This document shows, piece after piece, positions 8,828-17,186 of a stretch of 18,093 nucleotides of DNA. This DNA is from Astrocystis sublimbata. Lineage: Eukaryota; Ascomycota; Sordariomycetes; Xylariales; Xylariaceae. The stretch's first letter is position 1; each line of letters starts with the position of its first letter. The DNA lies in the NCBI GenBank assembly GCA_022453515.1, contig JAJNNY010000171.1, positions 1-18,093 on the forward strand, read 5' to 3'. The notes below the pieces were generated by a model that was given only the letters and a program-made list of their open reading frames with translations, searched no databases and was not told the origin of the DNA. The translations under genes were made by a program, and so were the position numbers.

Positions 8828-9594
8828 ATAGCGGCTTTATATCGAAAGCATTTTATCCTTATTGAATCCGATCCCGTAGTTTTTAGTAAGTTGATGTATC
8901 TACTCGGCGCGCTAGAATCGCTACTTTTCGAGGATGTTTTTTCCCTTAATGAGCCGCTTTTTTTACTACGCCTAGTATTTGCCTTAATTCTTGTTTTCCC
9001 TACTACCGAATACTATAAGAATCTCAAGGCTGCCGAGGAGTCTACGAGAGAAGTATACACGTTTTATAGAGCGGATAAAGATATAATGTAGTTTAGGCAG
9101 ACTATTAATAACGCGTGTGGGCTATATGGCATTCTATATGCGCTTAGTAATAGTAGCGCACGAGACCTGCTTGGTAAGTTGCTGCTTTGCTATTATGATA
9201 GGCTGCTGATTAGCTACTGATTGGCAAAATAGACCCCTTTTGTCCTATTGCTAACCTGATTGAACGTTGCTCTTACTTGCTATTAAGTGAGCGTGCGCTA
9301 TTGCTTAAACAATCGAAAGAACTTAAAGTTGCGTATATAGAAGTGGTATAATAGGGCAGCTTAGCCCTACCTATAAGCGTTAAAAACAATATTAATTTTT
9401 ATTATATTTGTTTTATAAAATTATATAAAACTAGTTATCTATATATATTAGATAGAGATTAATAGGGCCTAATAAATATAGGGTTTGTTTTTAGCCCTAA
9501 GGAAAATATATTTACCTAAGGCAGGCTGGATTTAGTCTGTTAATATATTAAATATAGGAATAGAAGTTTTAATTTTTTTTTTATAATACTATAA
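8828..9594 (+). pseudogene. Ubiquitin C-terminal hydrolase (peptidase C12, UCHL3/YUH1-like), RIP-killed
   Basis: UCH enzymes cleave small adducts from the ubiquitin C-terminus. Spliced across 9174-9232 the gene is 236 codons with no indel, the size of UCHL3/YUH1. In order: RKHFILIESDPVVFSKLMYL, FEDVFSLNEP, FALILVFP, FRQTINNACGLYGILYALSN, then exon 2 IANLIERC, LSERALLLKQSKEL, INFYYICF and SYLYILD. The nucleophile Cys97 (9116-9118) and Asp189 (9451-9453) remain. The catalytic His at codon 172 (9400-9402) reads Tyr (CAT to TAT). The start codon reads ATA at 8828. Stops include TAG 9089 (the conserved Trp before FKQT), TAA 9349, TAG 9352, TAA 9460 and TAG 9463. Every lesion named fits CpA/TpG RIP. 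As RIP targets duplicated DNA, this is probably a dead duplicate of an active gene elsewhere. Confidence 0.9.
9174..9232 (+). other. Spliceosomal intron of the UCH pseudogene, 59 nt
   Basis: The donor is GTAAGT, there are CTGAT branch-like motifs near 9205-9222, and the acceptor is AATAG. Removing it joins codon 116 (G|AC, Asp) and brings IANLIERC into the same frame as NACGLYG. This means the copy arose from DNA and is not a processed retrocopy. Confidence 0.87.
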
Positions 9595-9639
9595 AAGAAA
9601 TAAACAGTTATTACTAGCTAAAGAAGCAATAAAATCCGG

Positions 9640-10275
9640 TATTACTTTATTTTTTTACGCTAGTATATATATAGATTTGTTTTATATAGTTCTGGCTCCC
9701 TAATTAATCCTTTAACCAGTTTGTTTAACTAATTACTATAATCGGCTAACCGAGGTAAGGGAGTTTTAAAAAGCGGCTATATATAATAGTATCTAGCTTT
9801 TATAGTCGGAGGCATTTATATCAGCGCCGGCGTATATAAGTATATTAATAATATTAAGAAATTTAGAACTCTTATCAATTAGGTTAGTAAGCGCGAGGTA
9901 TAGTAAAGTTAATTAACCTATAAGTATCTAAACTTATTAATTTATATTAGCCCTAAATTTGATTAATATTATAGTAATATTAGTTTAAGCGTATATTATA
10001 GCCTAATATAATATAGTCCTACCAAGCGTATTATAGGCTTTAATTAACTCTAGGGCTAATCTTAGCTAGTAGTTTAAAAAGTTATTTATATTTAGGAAGT
10101 TATAGTTAATATAAAGTAATATTTTATAAAATAATATTAACCTTTATAATACTTAGTACTTTTTTTAAAAGTCCAAGCTTGGTTTAAAAATCTCTTAGAT
10201 AGAGTTTAGCGAAAGCGCTAAATAATTCGCGCTATATCCTATCGCTAATTCTATTAAAACTATATTAAGTATTAT
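9640..10275 (-). pseudogene. F-box/ankyrin-repeat gene, RIP-killed
   Basis: Read on the minus strand from about 10275, one frame gives an F-box-like start (VLIELAIGYSANYLALSLNS, stop, EIFKPSLDF). Ankyrin repeats follow: AYNTLGRTILY, LTLLYLALTN, NIINILIYAGADINASDYKS and ILLYIAAF. Many stops are TAA/TAG where Gln, Arg or Trp is expected, and the Tyr residues in LLY and IYAGAD stand where ankyrin repeats have His (TPLHLA, HAGAD); these are CpA-to-TpA changes. The likely start reads ATA ATA (10275-10270). No indel is evident, and the 3' end is uncertain. F-box/ankyrin proteins are numerous in filamentous ascomycetes and may be SCF ubiquitin-ligase adaptors. It is convergent with the UCH pseudogene, with about 45 bp between them. 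It has its own F-box, so it is not the missing 3' part of the gene at 13014-13739. Confidence 0.78.
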
Positions 10276-11159
10276 ATTAATAAAAATACTATATTATAGT
10301 TAGTTAATAATGTTTTAAAAAGTCTATAATATATATATTTCCTAAACTTATCTATTTATTTTAGTTCTATGCTAATATTTATTAGTATTTTATATATCGC
10401 TAAAGCGGACTATATCCCTAGATATTACTAATAGTAATAAATACTATACTAAGAATAAATTAGTATTTTTTTAGGCCTTTATATTAAAAAATAAAGGATA
10501 ATCTTATATAAAGCAAGCTAATCCTATAAGGATCTATAATATCAACCGATATTTCACATAATTGCTAGTATTCTCTTATTCCAGCAATATTACTATTTTA
10601 AACAAGAGCGAAGATAGGTGATTTGTAAGGAATAATAATGGGCGTACGGTAAAACAGGTTCTTAGACTGACGGTGGATCTGTGTGATACTGCGTACAAGG
10701 TCATGGCGTGCTACTCTGAAAGTCTGGTTAATGGGGGCAGGTCGCTATTGGCTTCTCAGTTCTTCACGTAACCTTGATTCTGACGGCCCTTGTTTCCTGC
10801 CTTTGGTGTTTCGCTAAATACCCGGCGAGAGTTTTTTATCTGGCGCGCGATATATGTATAACTTCTACGTACGATACGCTTGTATCCAATTCTGGGCGTT
10901 ATACTTATAAAACAGATCTGTTTCTAAGGCTAAGCAAACTATTATAAAACTTAAAGGCTAGATTAGCTAAGAGTGATTATTTAAGTGGCACGCCTTACCT
11001 ACAATTACTAATTACCTATATAAGAAATGGGATAGCTAGTGGTAAAAAAGCATACTGTTCTTCCCTAGGTGTACAGTCGGGCAATTTGCCCCGAAACTGT
11101 TTAAAATATCTTTCGTCCGACGAGAGCTAGACCCAGGCACTTAGAGAAGCACCACCTGA
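10276..11159. other. Non-coding interval: AT-rich, then a GC-balanced island
   Basis: Positions 10276-10560 continue the AT-rich mutated block, upstream of the F-box/ankyrin pseudogene, and hold no coding signal I can recover. From about 10600 to 11159 composition is nearer to normal, suggesting a different origin. It contains a 13-base dyad, GGGCAA-T-TTGCCC, at 11079-11091. I found no inverted partner in the window to make it a transposon end. Confidence 0.5.
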
Positions 11160-11161
11160 TA

Positions 11162-11206
11162 AGCAGGACCCCTGCATCACGACCACCCCCCATTACGACC
11201 AGGCCC
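11162..11206 (+). repeat. Left terminal inverted repeat of the pogo-like element
   Basis: It starts AGCAGGACCCCTGC and ends CCAGGCCC. It matches the reverse complement of 13055-13099 with one difference, C to T in a CpA context. The first 13 bases after the initial A form a small dyad (GCAGG-ACC-CCTGC). Confidence 0.92.
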
Positions 11207-11286
11207 TTGGCAACACCACACCCACACCTTCCTAAGCTATTTAAACCACTAATACGCTGTTTGAAAGCCGTTTTCTGGTGTTTTTA

Positions 11287-12975
11287 TTAGTTTCTAGCGT
11301 TTATAACCTCTATAACCTTTTTTGTTTCTGTATCCTCGCGTTCTGGGATGTTTTTATTGGCGGCTTCGTTTGCATATACAATTCTTCGGCGCAATTCGCG
11401 TTTTGCCTTTCGTACGTGCGTTATACGAGTAAACAACTTGTAAGGCGCTATTTTAACCGCCTTACGCTTGCTTTTATTGTTTTTTTTAATTTTGGCTTCT
11501 AGAATTGCGACTTTTGCCTCTAAAAACGCGATGGTTTGAGCCTTCTGATCTAAAGCCTTACTAGCCTTTGCAGAAAACAGCCTTTGCGATGGATTATTAA
11601 ATAAAGGGTAAGTTGCTGCTAGCTTTTTTGTATTAGCTTGCAGTTATTGGCTTCCAGAGGGTGTTTCTATAATGATTTTAGAGGTTATTGTTAAGAAATT
11701 AGGTATAGCGGGTCGTTCTTCTGCTGTAAGCGTTAGTACTACTGTTTTTACAATACCCTTCTTTTCGAGCATCACGTATTTCGAGGATAGCGGCACCTAA
11801 CGATCCTTTGGACATATCCCAGCTGTTGCCCAGGCCTTTTTTATGGTTCTTGGCTTTAGAGTGTCTTCACGAGCCACTTTATACGCTATCACCATGTCTT
11901 TTTTGGAAGGCTTTAAGCCAAGGCGCCCTATAGGTGTCTCCCGAAGCTCGTTTTTCAACTTTTTCTTTAATAATCCGAAGACTCCTACATCCAACGGCTA
12001 TAGTACGTAACTATAATAGGGTTTATAAAACAATAGCCATATCTTATTTGAAAGGCAAATCCAAAGGAACTCGTTATTTATATAAGATTTATAGCTATTA
12101 TATACTAAAACACACCATATTTTACTAAAACAAACGCGAATATAAAGAATAAACAGGTCTTTTAGCTACTTTAATACAATAATATTACTAGTCTACCTAT
12201 TAGGAAAATAATCAAATCGCCAATTTTTAAACAGACCGCGATTTTTATCTGGAAACTACTAACTTTAAACTTAAACGCCCTTCTAGATTAGCAACGGCAG
12301 TAAAGTTTTACCAGTGGCGCTAATATACTTAAAGGCAGTGATCTATTCGCCTTTTTTAATAGCTCTCTTAAAAGTCTAGCGTATAAAAGTATTAGTAATC
12401 ACAAAATAATTACTACTAATGCCTTAAGCCATACTTATCTCGTTAGTATTAAAAAAACGTTCTAAAGGAATATTTGCTATTTCTAAGGCCTTAAGGCGAT
12501 CGAAAAAAATATTAATATTAACCGCTATTACGCTGTTAATACGCGTATAATCGATAGATTTAAATCTAACAAACTTAACTGCTTTGTTTCAAGCTAAAAA
12601 CCGGGCATACTACCTTTTATTAAGGTTTCTATCTATACTAAAAGCTTTTAATATATATTTAATTATAAGTTTAAAAGTAATATATAATAGTATAAAGCCT
12701 AGCCTAGCCTGCCCTATAGCCCAGTCTGCTAACTAATATTTATTATAAGCAGACAATACTTAAAGGTTAGCGTAAGCTTCTTTTCGAGTGGGGATACTGC
12801 GAAGCCGATAGCGTAGGTACGATCTATTAATATCCTAGTTACGTGCTGCCTTCGCAACTAGAGTTCTAAGCTAAGCTGCACGAAAGGCAGCCGCCGCGCG
12901 GTATTAATCAGAAAACAAAGGTATAACGATAAGGAGCAGTTAATTCTAAAGAGAATAAGCGTAAAAGATTATCGT
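11287..12975 (-). pseudogene. Pogo-family DDE transposase, full length but RIP-killed
   Basis: A single minus-strand frame of about 560 codons can be followed from about 12975 to TAA at 11287 without an indel; only stops interrupt it. N-terminal DNA-binding part: YRAAAAFRAA, then SIPTRKEAYANL (CENP-B-type HTH). DDE domain: FFDRLKALEIANIP, NTNEISMA (NTDETGMA expected, first Asp now Asn, codon at 12444-12442), TAFKYISATGKTLLPLLI, NSYKSY where D-H-SH is expected (D to N at 12099-12097), stop-PLDVGVF (TAG at 12000 for the Gln of LQPLDVGVF), and TIKKAWATAGICPKD. The C-terminal coiled coil ALDQKAQTIAFLEAKVAILE is followed by a basic region. It cut and pasted its own element once. The catalytic changes rule out activity now. 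Confidence 0.9.
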
Positions 12976-13013
12976 AAGACCTAGATACGGTCGCGTTATT
13001 AAGCATTGTTTAA

Positions 13014-13739
13014 TTAGAGTGGCTGGGAGTAATAGCGCGTTTGCGGGGGTCCCTGGGCCTGGTCGTGATGGGGGGTGGTCGTGATGCAGGGGTCCTGCTT
13101 ATAGATCAAGGGCGTATACCCATAGGCATCCTCGGCATTCGGGTTCATTCCTTTCGCCTCTATAAGGTATGTTATTATTTCCAAGAGATCTGCAGCTGCT
13201 GAAACGTGAAGAGCCATGTAATTATTGTTATGTAGAGAAGCCCCTTCATTGATTAGGAACATTGCCGTCAGACTTTGTTTATTGATTAGAGCCAACAATA
13301 ACGGCGTCCAGCCTCGGATGGTCCGTATATCGATGGATACTCCATTTTGGAGCAAGAGCGCAACACTGTCTCGGAGGCCATTCAGAGCAGCTATGTACAA
13401 TGGTGAAAGCTGGTGGTGAAGTGTTATTGATTCCCAACCTGTGGGTATAGCCCAATGCTCCGGGCGCAGAAATGTGTGTGAGATCTCGGTATCGAATGTC
13501 CCTTGGAGGTCCGCACCCGCATTGATAGCTGATTGTAATGCCTTAACAGAGGCATCTTGGCGTACATATTGACAGATTCTGGGCAGAGCTGAGGATCGGT
13601 CGTATTTGACATTATGCTCATAGAGAGGTTGGATGTATTGTGATTTCAGATACAGGGAACAACGGCAGACAGCCGCGAGGTCTGCAGGTTTGCATGAGGC
13701 CGCAATCCGCCAGTGGAGCTCTGTAGGTAATCTAAGCAT
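13014..13739 (-). CDS. F-box/ankyrin-repeat protein, truncated by a transposon
   Basis: The 241-codon ORF starts at ATG 13739. Residues 4-40 (LPTELHWRIAASCKPADLAA) look like a divergent F-box. Ankyrin repeats lie at about 111-142 (LSPLYIAALNGLRDSVALLL), 144-173 (WTPLLLALINKQSLTAMFLI) and 174-206 (MALHVSAAADLLEIITYLIE). A fourth begins with YGYTPLIY at 206-213. Residue 214 onward is translated pogo TIR, ending at a stop in the element. The native C-terminus is lost and I could not find it left of the element. Unlike the other pseudogenes here, this one shows no stops and little AT bias. Whether the shortened protein is made is unknown; it may be a pseudogene. Confidence 0.75.
   Translation of the reverse strand: MLRLPTELHWRIAASCKPADLAAVCRCSLYLKSQYIQPLYEHNVKYDRSSALPRICQYVRQDASVKALQSAINAGADLQGTFDTEISHTFLRPEHWAIPTGWESITLHHQLSPLYIAALNGLRDSVALLLQNGVSIDIRTIRGWTPLLLALINKQSLTAMFLINEGASLHNNNYMALHVSAAADLLEIITYLIEAKGMNPNAEDAYGYTPLIYKQDPCITTTPHHDQAQGPPQTRYYSQPL
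13055..13099 (-). repeat. Right terminal inverted repeat of the pogo-like element
   Basis: Partner of 11162-11206. It includes a tandem GGTCGTGATG (13061-13070 and 13078-13087). It is translated as part of the interrupted ankyrin ORF, giving the DPCITTTPHHDQAQ tail. Confidence 0.92.
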
Positions 13740-13962
13740 GATTCATACTTCAGAAGAGCATAAGGAGAAAGAAGAGGTTGAGAGGACTGGGCGCCTTTTT
13801 ATTTCGCTGATGACTGGACTAGCCGACCGCTTCACGAAGCTAGGCGAAGGCGTAATTACCTAATCTAGGAATATGCCAGGACAATTTGAGCTTACCTGCT
13901 CGAGATAAAAGCGGGCAGAGCAATAACGAAAAACCTATTGAGAGGGCTTCTGTAAAAAGTGA
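13740..13962. other. Upstream region of the F-box/ankyrin gene
   Basis: No gene is supported. It should contain the promoter of the minus-strand gene at 13739, but I see no clear TATA or CCAAT motif. Confidence 0.4.
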
Positions 13963-14154
13963 CAAGAACAAAGCCGATGGCTGGAAATGGGATCAATTCT
14001 CTCTCGGGGCTTGGATCAAACGATTAACAACATGATAGCGGAACATGAGTCGAAGGCATATAACCTGATGATTGGAATTGAATTGTGTGAGACTAGGCCA
14101 ATTGAACATGTCTGGAGTGATCTAGTCGCTCAAGTGAAGAGATTGTATCTTTGA
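13963..14154 (+). CDS. Unrecognised short ORF, possible remnant
   Basis: The frame is open from 13963 to TGA 14152-14154, with ATG at 13987 (55 codons). It contains MGSILSRGLDQTINNMIAEH and IELCETRPIEHVWSDLVAQV, which read like a helical protein. No family is recognised. A donor-like GTGAGT follows at 14191, so it could be an exon of a degraded gene. A minus-strand open frame (14122-14319) overlaps its end. Confidence 0.25.
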   Translation, partial: QEQSRWLEMGSILSRGLDQTINNMIAEHESKAYNLMIGIELCETRPIEHVWSDLVAQVKRLYL

Positions 14155-14804
14155 AACAAGTACCTCTACGTTACGGGCTACACTAAACTTGTGAGTGCTC
14201 TCATGAAATCTCAAGCTTCCTCCCTCAGCTTTCGCGATTTGGTAACCAAGCCAAACGATGCTTTCTGCTCTGATATATTTAGCTGGGATAGTAGATTCTG
14301 GAGCTATGATATCCATCAAGTTCGCACATGTTCGGAAAGATGGAAGTTGCTGACGAGCAAAAGAAAGGCCTTGTGAAGCAATATATAAGACGGTTGGTCT
14401 ACACTGACGGATCCAGGGGAGTCATGAGAACCCCTCATATGCAGGTGTAACCAACAGAAGAAAGCCAGCAGCAACCTGGGCCTTGGCCTTGATGCCTAAA
14501 GGTCCGAGGGGCTCCGAAGCCGCCCTCAAGGACTATTCGAGAGGGTTATAAATAGAGGGCATTCGTCCTGCCTGATCACAATCAGAAGGAAGGACATGGA
14601 CCCTTTAGAGCCCTAGAGAATTATTAGCTGAATATGAAGCAATTCCAAGTCCTAGAAATCCAGCCCTTGTCACAAGGACCGCCAGCACTAACAACTGCTG
14701 ATGTTGCTAGATGTCAGCTCATGATTGCGAAGACATGAATATAAGGCAGGACATTGTCGTCAGCGTGGCGGTGAAGTACAAAATCGGTCATTTTCGTAGC
14801 AAGT
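14155..14804. other. Non-coding or decayed interval
   Basis: Short open frames on both strands show no family. The plus strand near 14400 reads YTDGS, the first RNase H motif of LINEs, but nothing around it supports an RNase H domain. Confidence 0.4.
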
Positions 14805-15527
14805 TCAAAGTTTTTGCTCGTTCCTTCGATCTCTGGTCATCTGCCAATGGGCCAAGATAGCGCATAAGAGCGCAGCATTGGATGATGGACATTGACATCC
14901 CTTCACTTTCCACTTTTTCCCCAAGAGGTTCAAATACGCATCTAGATCATCGACGAACTGATGGATACTTGTGAAATGCTCGTCCATGCCGATGTCCGAT
15001 CCTTCTCCTTAGGAAGCATCTCCGTATAAGTCTGGACCTGCATCAACTGGGTTCGCCACACACTATGACATATAATAGTAGTGCCATTGCTCGATAATAC
15101 TACTATCAAATGATAGTTTGCCAAGGCGATGCCAGTGTTTTCCTTGCGTAGGAACCATGTTTATCAACTCATTGCAAATTCCTTTGCTAGCTGATACCCA
15201 ACCTTGGCTGTTCAACAAACACCCTGCTTTCTCAAACATATTGGCAAGTGTTTCTCCCGCGCTTTCAGCATTCCATCCTTTATCGTATGGGATGTGGACA
15301 ATTTTGCGAGCGTCGCGAATAAAAGTTTCGATATAGGGTCGAGAATGAGGCAGTCCCTGTCCAAGATGCACCAATGGCCTTTCCATTCCGAAAATCCACA
15401 TTTGTGATGGGAAGTTCATGTCCACAGTCGATTGTTTGCGGCGCTCCGTTTTTGTGAGCAATCGCCAAGTATCGAAGATAGAGTTCGAGAAGTTCCAGGC
15501 TTGAAACTCGGTGATCGCATATGCAGT
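14805..15527 (-). pseudogene. Degenerate fungal gene of unknown function
   Basis: One minus-strand frame of 241 codons runs from 15527 to TGA at 14805, broken by TAG at 15063 and TAA at 14997-15002. Before the first stop it reads ITEFQAWNFSNSIFDTW, MWIFGMERPLVHLGQGLPHS, IVHIPYDKGWNAESAGETLA, MFEKAGCLLNSQGW and ICNELINMVPTQGKHWH. After the stops it continues in frame with CVANPVDAGPDLYGDAS, then FTSIHQFVDDLDAYLNLLGK and NAALLCAILAHWQMTRDRR. Keeping the frame through both stops argues for a real gene inactivated by point mutation. Both stops could be Gln codons changed by C to T. I do not recognise the family. Another open minus frame (15280-15468) overlaps the 5' part, and the true start is not visible. 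Confidence 0.5.
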
Positions 15528-15754
15528 CTATACGCCTCGGTGATTACTAGCTACAAGCCGCGAGTCAAAATATCTCCGAGTACTGAGTTCAGTGTGCTGA
15601 TGTCCCAATGACAAATAGCCAAGGTCTCCCTTTCTCCTGAGCTTCTCTTTCGTGTTCGTAGTGGATCATCTGTGGTCACTCTTTCTTTTGCAATGTAATC
15701 GAATAGTCACAAACAGAACGCAGCTAACAGGTTACACGCTACAAAAATCAATGA

Positions 15755-16045
15755 TCCACTGCCCGCTGCAAAGTCTTGTATCATTACCTGCAAGACCAAG
15801 GATACCTGCAGTATTCCCGAGAGACGACGAGGCGTTACAGGCCGGCGCACGCAACGAATGTCTGCTCAAGAGAGACAGCCACACAGCGCTATCCGGAGAT
15901 TCCGCGGGAGCTAGACTCCTGGCTACGCAGGATGGGCCAGTTTGAACAGGGATCCTTCCAACTCGACCCTCGACCCCAGCTATGGGCTGGTCGTGGTGAT
16001 TCCCTAGAAACTGTCTATCAAATTAGTTTAATATTCATTTGGTAA
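15755..16045 (+). CDS. Unrecognised ORF, possible C-terminal exon
   Basis: The frame is open after TGA at 15752 and ends with TAA at 16045. It contains VLYHYLQDQGYLQYSRETTR, EIPRELDSWLRRMGQFEQGS and LDPRPQLWAGRGDSLETVYQ. There is no early ATG, so it would need an upstream exon. A second open frame (15652-15945) overlaps it. No family is recognised, and it may be a remnant. Confidence 0.25.
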   Translation, partial: STARCKVLYHYLQDQGYLQYSRETTRRYRPAHATNVCSRETATQRYPEIPRELDSWLRRMGQFEQGSFQLDPRPQLWAGRGDSLETVYQISLIFIW

Positions 16046-16368
16046 TTCCGGGTCCCCTCCCACGGGTGCAGAATGTCTTGAGCACCCAGTAGATGTAAAA
16101 TAGGTGGGAAAGGCGGTCAACAAAGGTTACACCCACCCGCCCTTGTGCATTAGCTCCTGGAGATGTATCATCGGTCCATACAGGCATGATAGATGATGAA
16201 CACAAGAGGTCCGGTGCAGCCATTCAGAGGGCAGGGCCCGGATTGCTAGGGCCGCACATCACGTACGCCAAGTTGGACTCATGGATTGCTCAAAGGAGTA
16301 TTGGATGAATCAATCAGAAAAAGCTACAATGAGATCTAACTCTGTTTCGGAACATCTACTCAGCTCTA
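16046..16368. other. Intergenic interval downstream of the hydrolase
   Basis: I see no gene. It should hold the hydrolase 3' UTR and poly(A) site. A 62-codon minus frame (16035-16223) has no recognised similarity. Confidence 0.4.
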
Positions 16369-17186
16369 CTACTTGTGGTTCTTGAAGCATCCCCCTTCTA
16401 TTGCCCGGGTAAAGTCATCTGGCTCTGACATGAGAACAGGCACTGATTGTTCAATCTTGTCCAACCAATTCAATACATCTCGACGAGCAACTTCGTTCAA
16501 ACCACAACCATGATCCCCTTCTTTCGCTATATGAAGAGTAACTGGTCGCCCCTTTTCCTTATATCTTCTTGCCAGAACTATCGAGCCTTTGCATGAAACT
16601 TTGCTGTCTTCGAGTGGGTGAAAGATATGTAATGGCGGGGATGATGGCGGAACGTGATTCTCCACGGACATAGCCTTGATCTGATCCTTTGTTGGCTCTT
16701 TGCCCAGTAGGTTGTTCCGACTCGTATGGTGACAAAGGTCGTCTTCCATCGACGTGATAGGATAAACCCCTACTATGGCCTTCACGTTCAGGTGCTGGAC
16801 TGATGCGAGATAGGCTGGGTGGAACCCAGCTGAAAAGGCGAGGACGATCAGTGATTTTCCTTCGAAATTATTGAGGTACGCCAGGAGATCTCTCTTCGCT
16901 CGGTCGCCGACTGGGTAACCGTCCGTTTTGATGGTCGTGTAATTCTTGACCAGAATGGTGTCGTATCCATTTTGGGTAAGCCATTTGACATTAATATTGC
17001 CGTCATATTGCAAGCCAATATACTCATATGCTCCTCCAGGAACAAGCAGTACGGGACAGGGACGTTTTGGTTGCGCAACGGCAACGAAGTACTCAAAATC
17101 CACGCTGGTGGTATGCGTTAGTAATTCAACCGGCTAATACGTGGAAATCGTGTTAGAACGTACCTCGCATCTGGACTATGCTCCAT
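16369..17186 (-). CDS. Small alpha/beta hydrolase (esterase-like), two exons
   Basis: Exon 1 is 17186-17164 (MEHSPDA plus two bases) and exon 2 is 17104-16369, giving 252 residues. The protein is a serine hydrolase of the alpha/beta fold, like small fungal carboxylesterase/lipase-type enzymes. PGGAYEYIG (30-38) is the oxyanion loop (HGGG-like). VLAFSAGF places the nucleophile at Ser99 in AFSAG, where the first residue of the usual GXSXG is Ala. The acid is Asp174 in HPLEDSKV and the base is His206 in EGDHGCG. It has no signal peptide or membrane segment, so it is probably cytosolic. I chose the spliced start because exon 2 alone lacks an ATG at its beginning and the intron signals are good. 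It shows no RIP and looks functional. The substrate cannot be told. Confidence 0.87.
17105..17163 (-). other. Intron of the alpha/beta hydrolase gene, 59 nt
   Basis: On the minus strand it reads GTACGT at the donor, TACTAAC as a consensus branch site, and CACCAG at the acceptor. It splits a Ser codon (AG|C). Confidence 0.88.

Larger units (their letters stand above)
11162..13099 (-). mobile_element. Complete pogo-like (Tc1/mariner superfamily) DNA transposon, RIP-mutated
   Basis: The 1938-bp element is bounded by 45-bp terminal inverted repeats and flanked by TA on both sides (11160-11161 and 13100-13101), the target duplication of Tc1/mariner elements. It contains a single transposase gene on the minus strand. 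It sits inside the coding region of the F-box/ankyrin gene upstream of it. RIP is dense inside and nearly absent just outside the right TIR. Confidence 0.9.

Noticed and set aside
14395..14460. YTDGS on the plus strand as a second LINE RNase H
   Set aside because: Only five residues match and the following frame has none of the other RNase H motifs.
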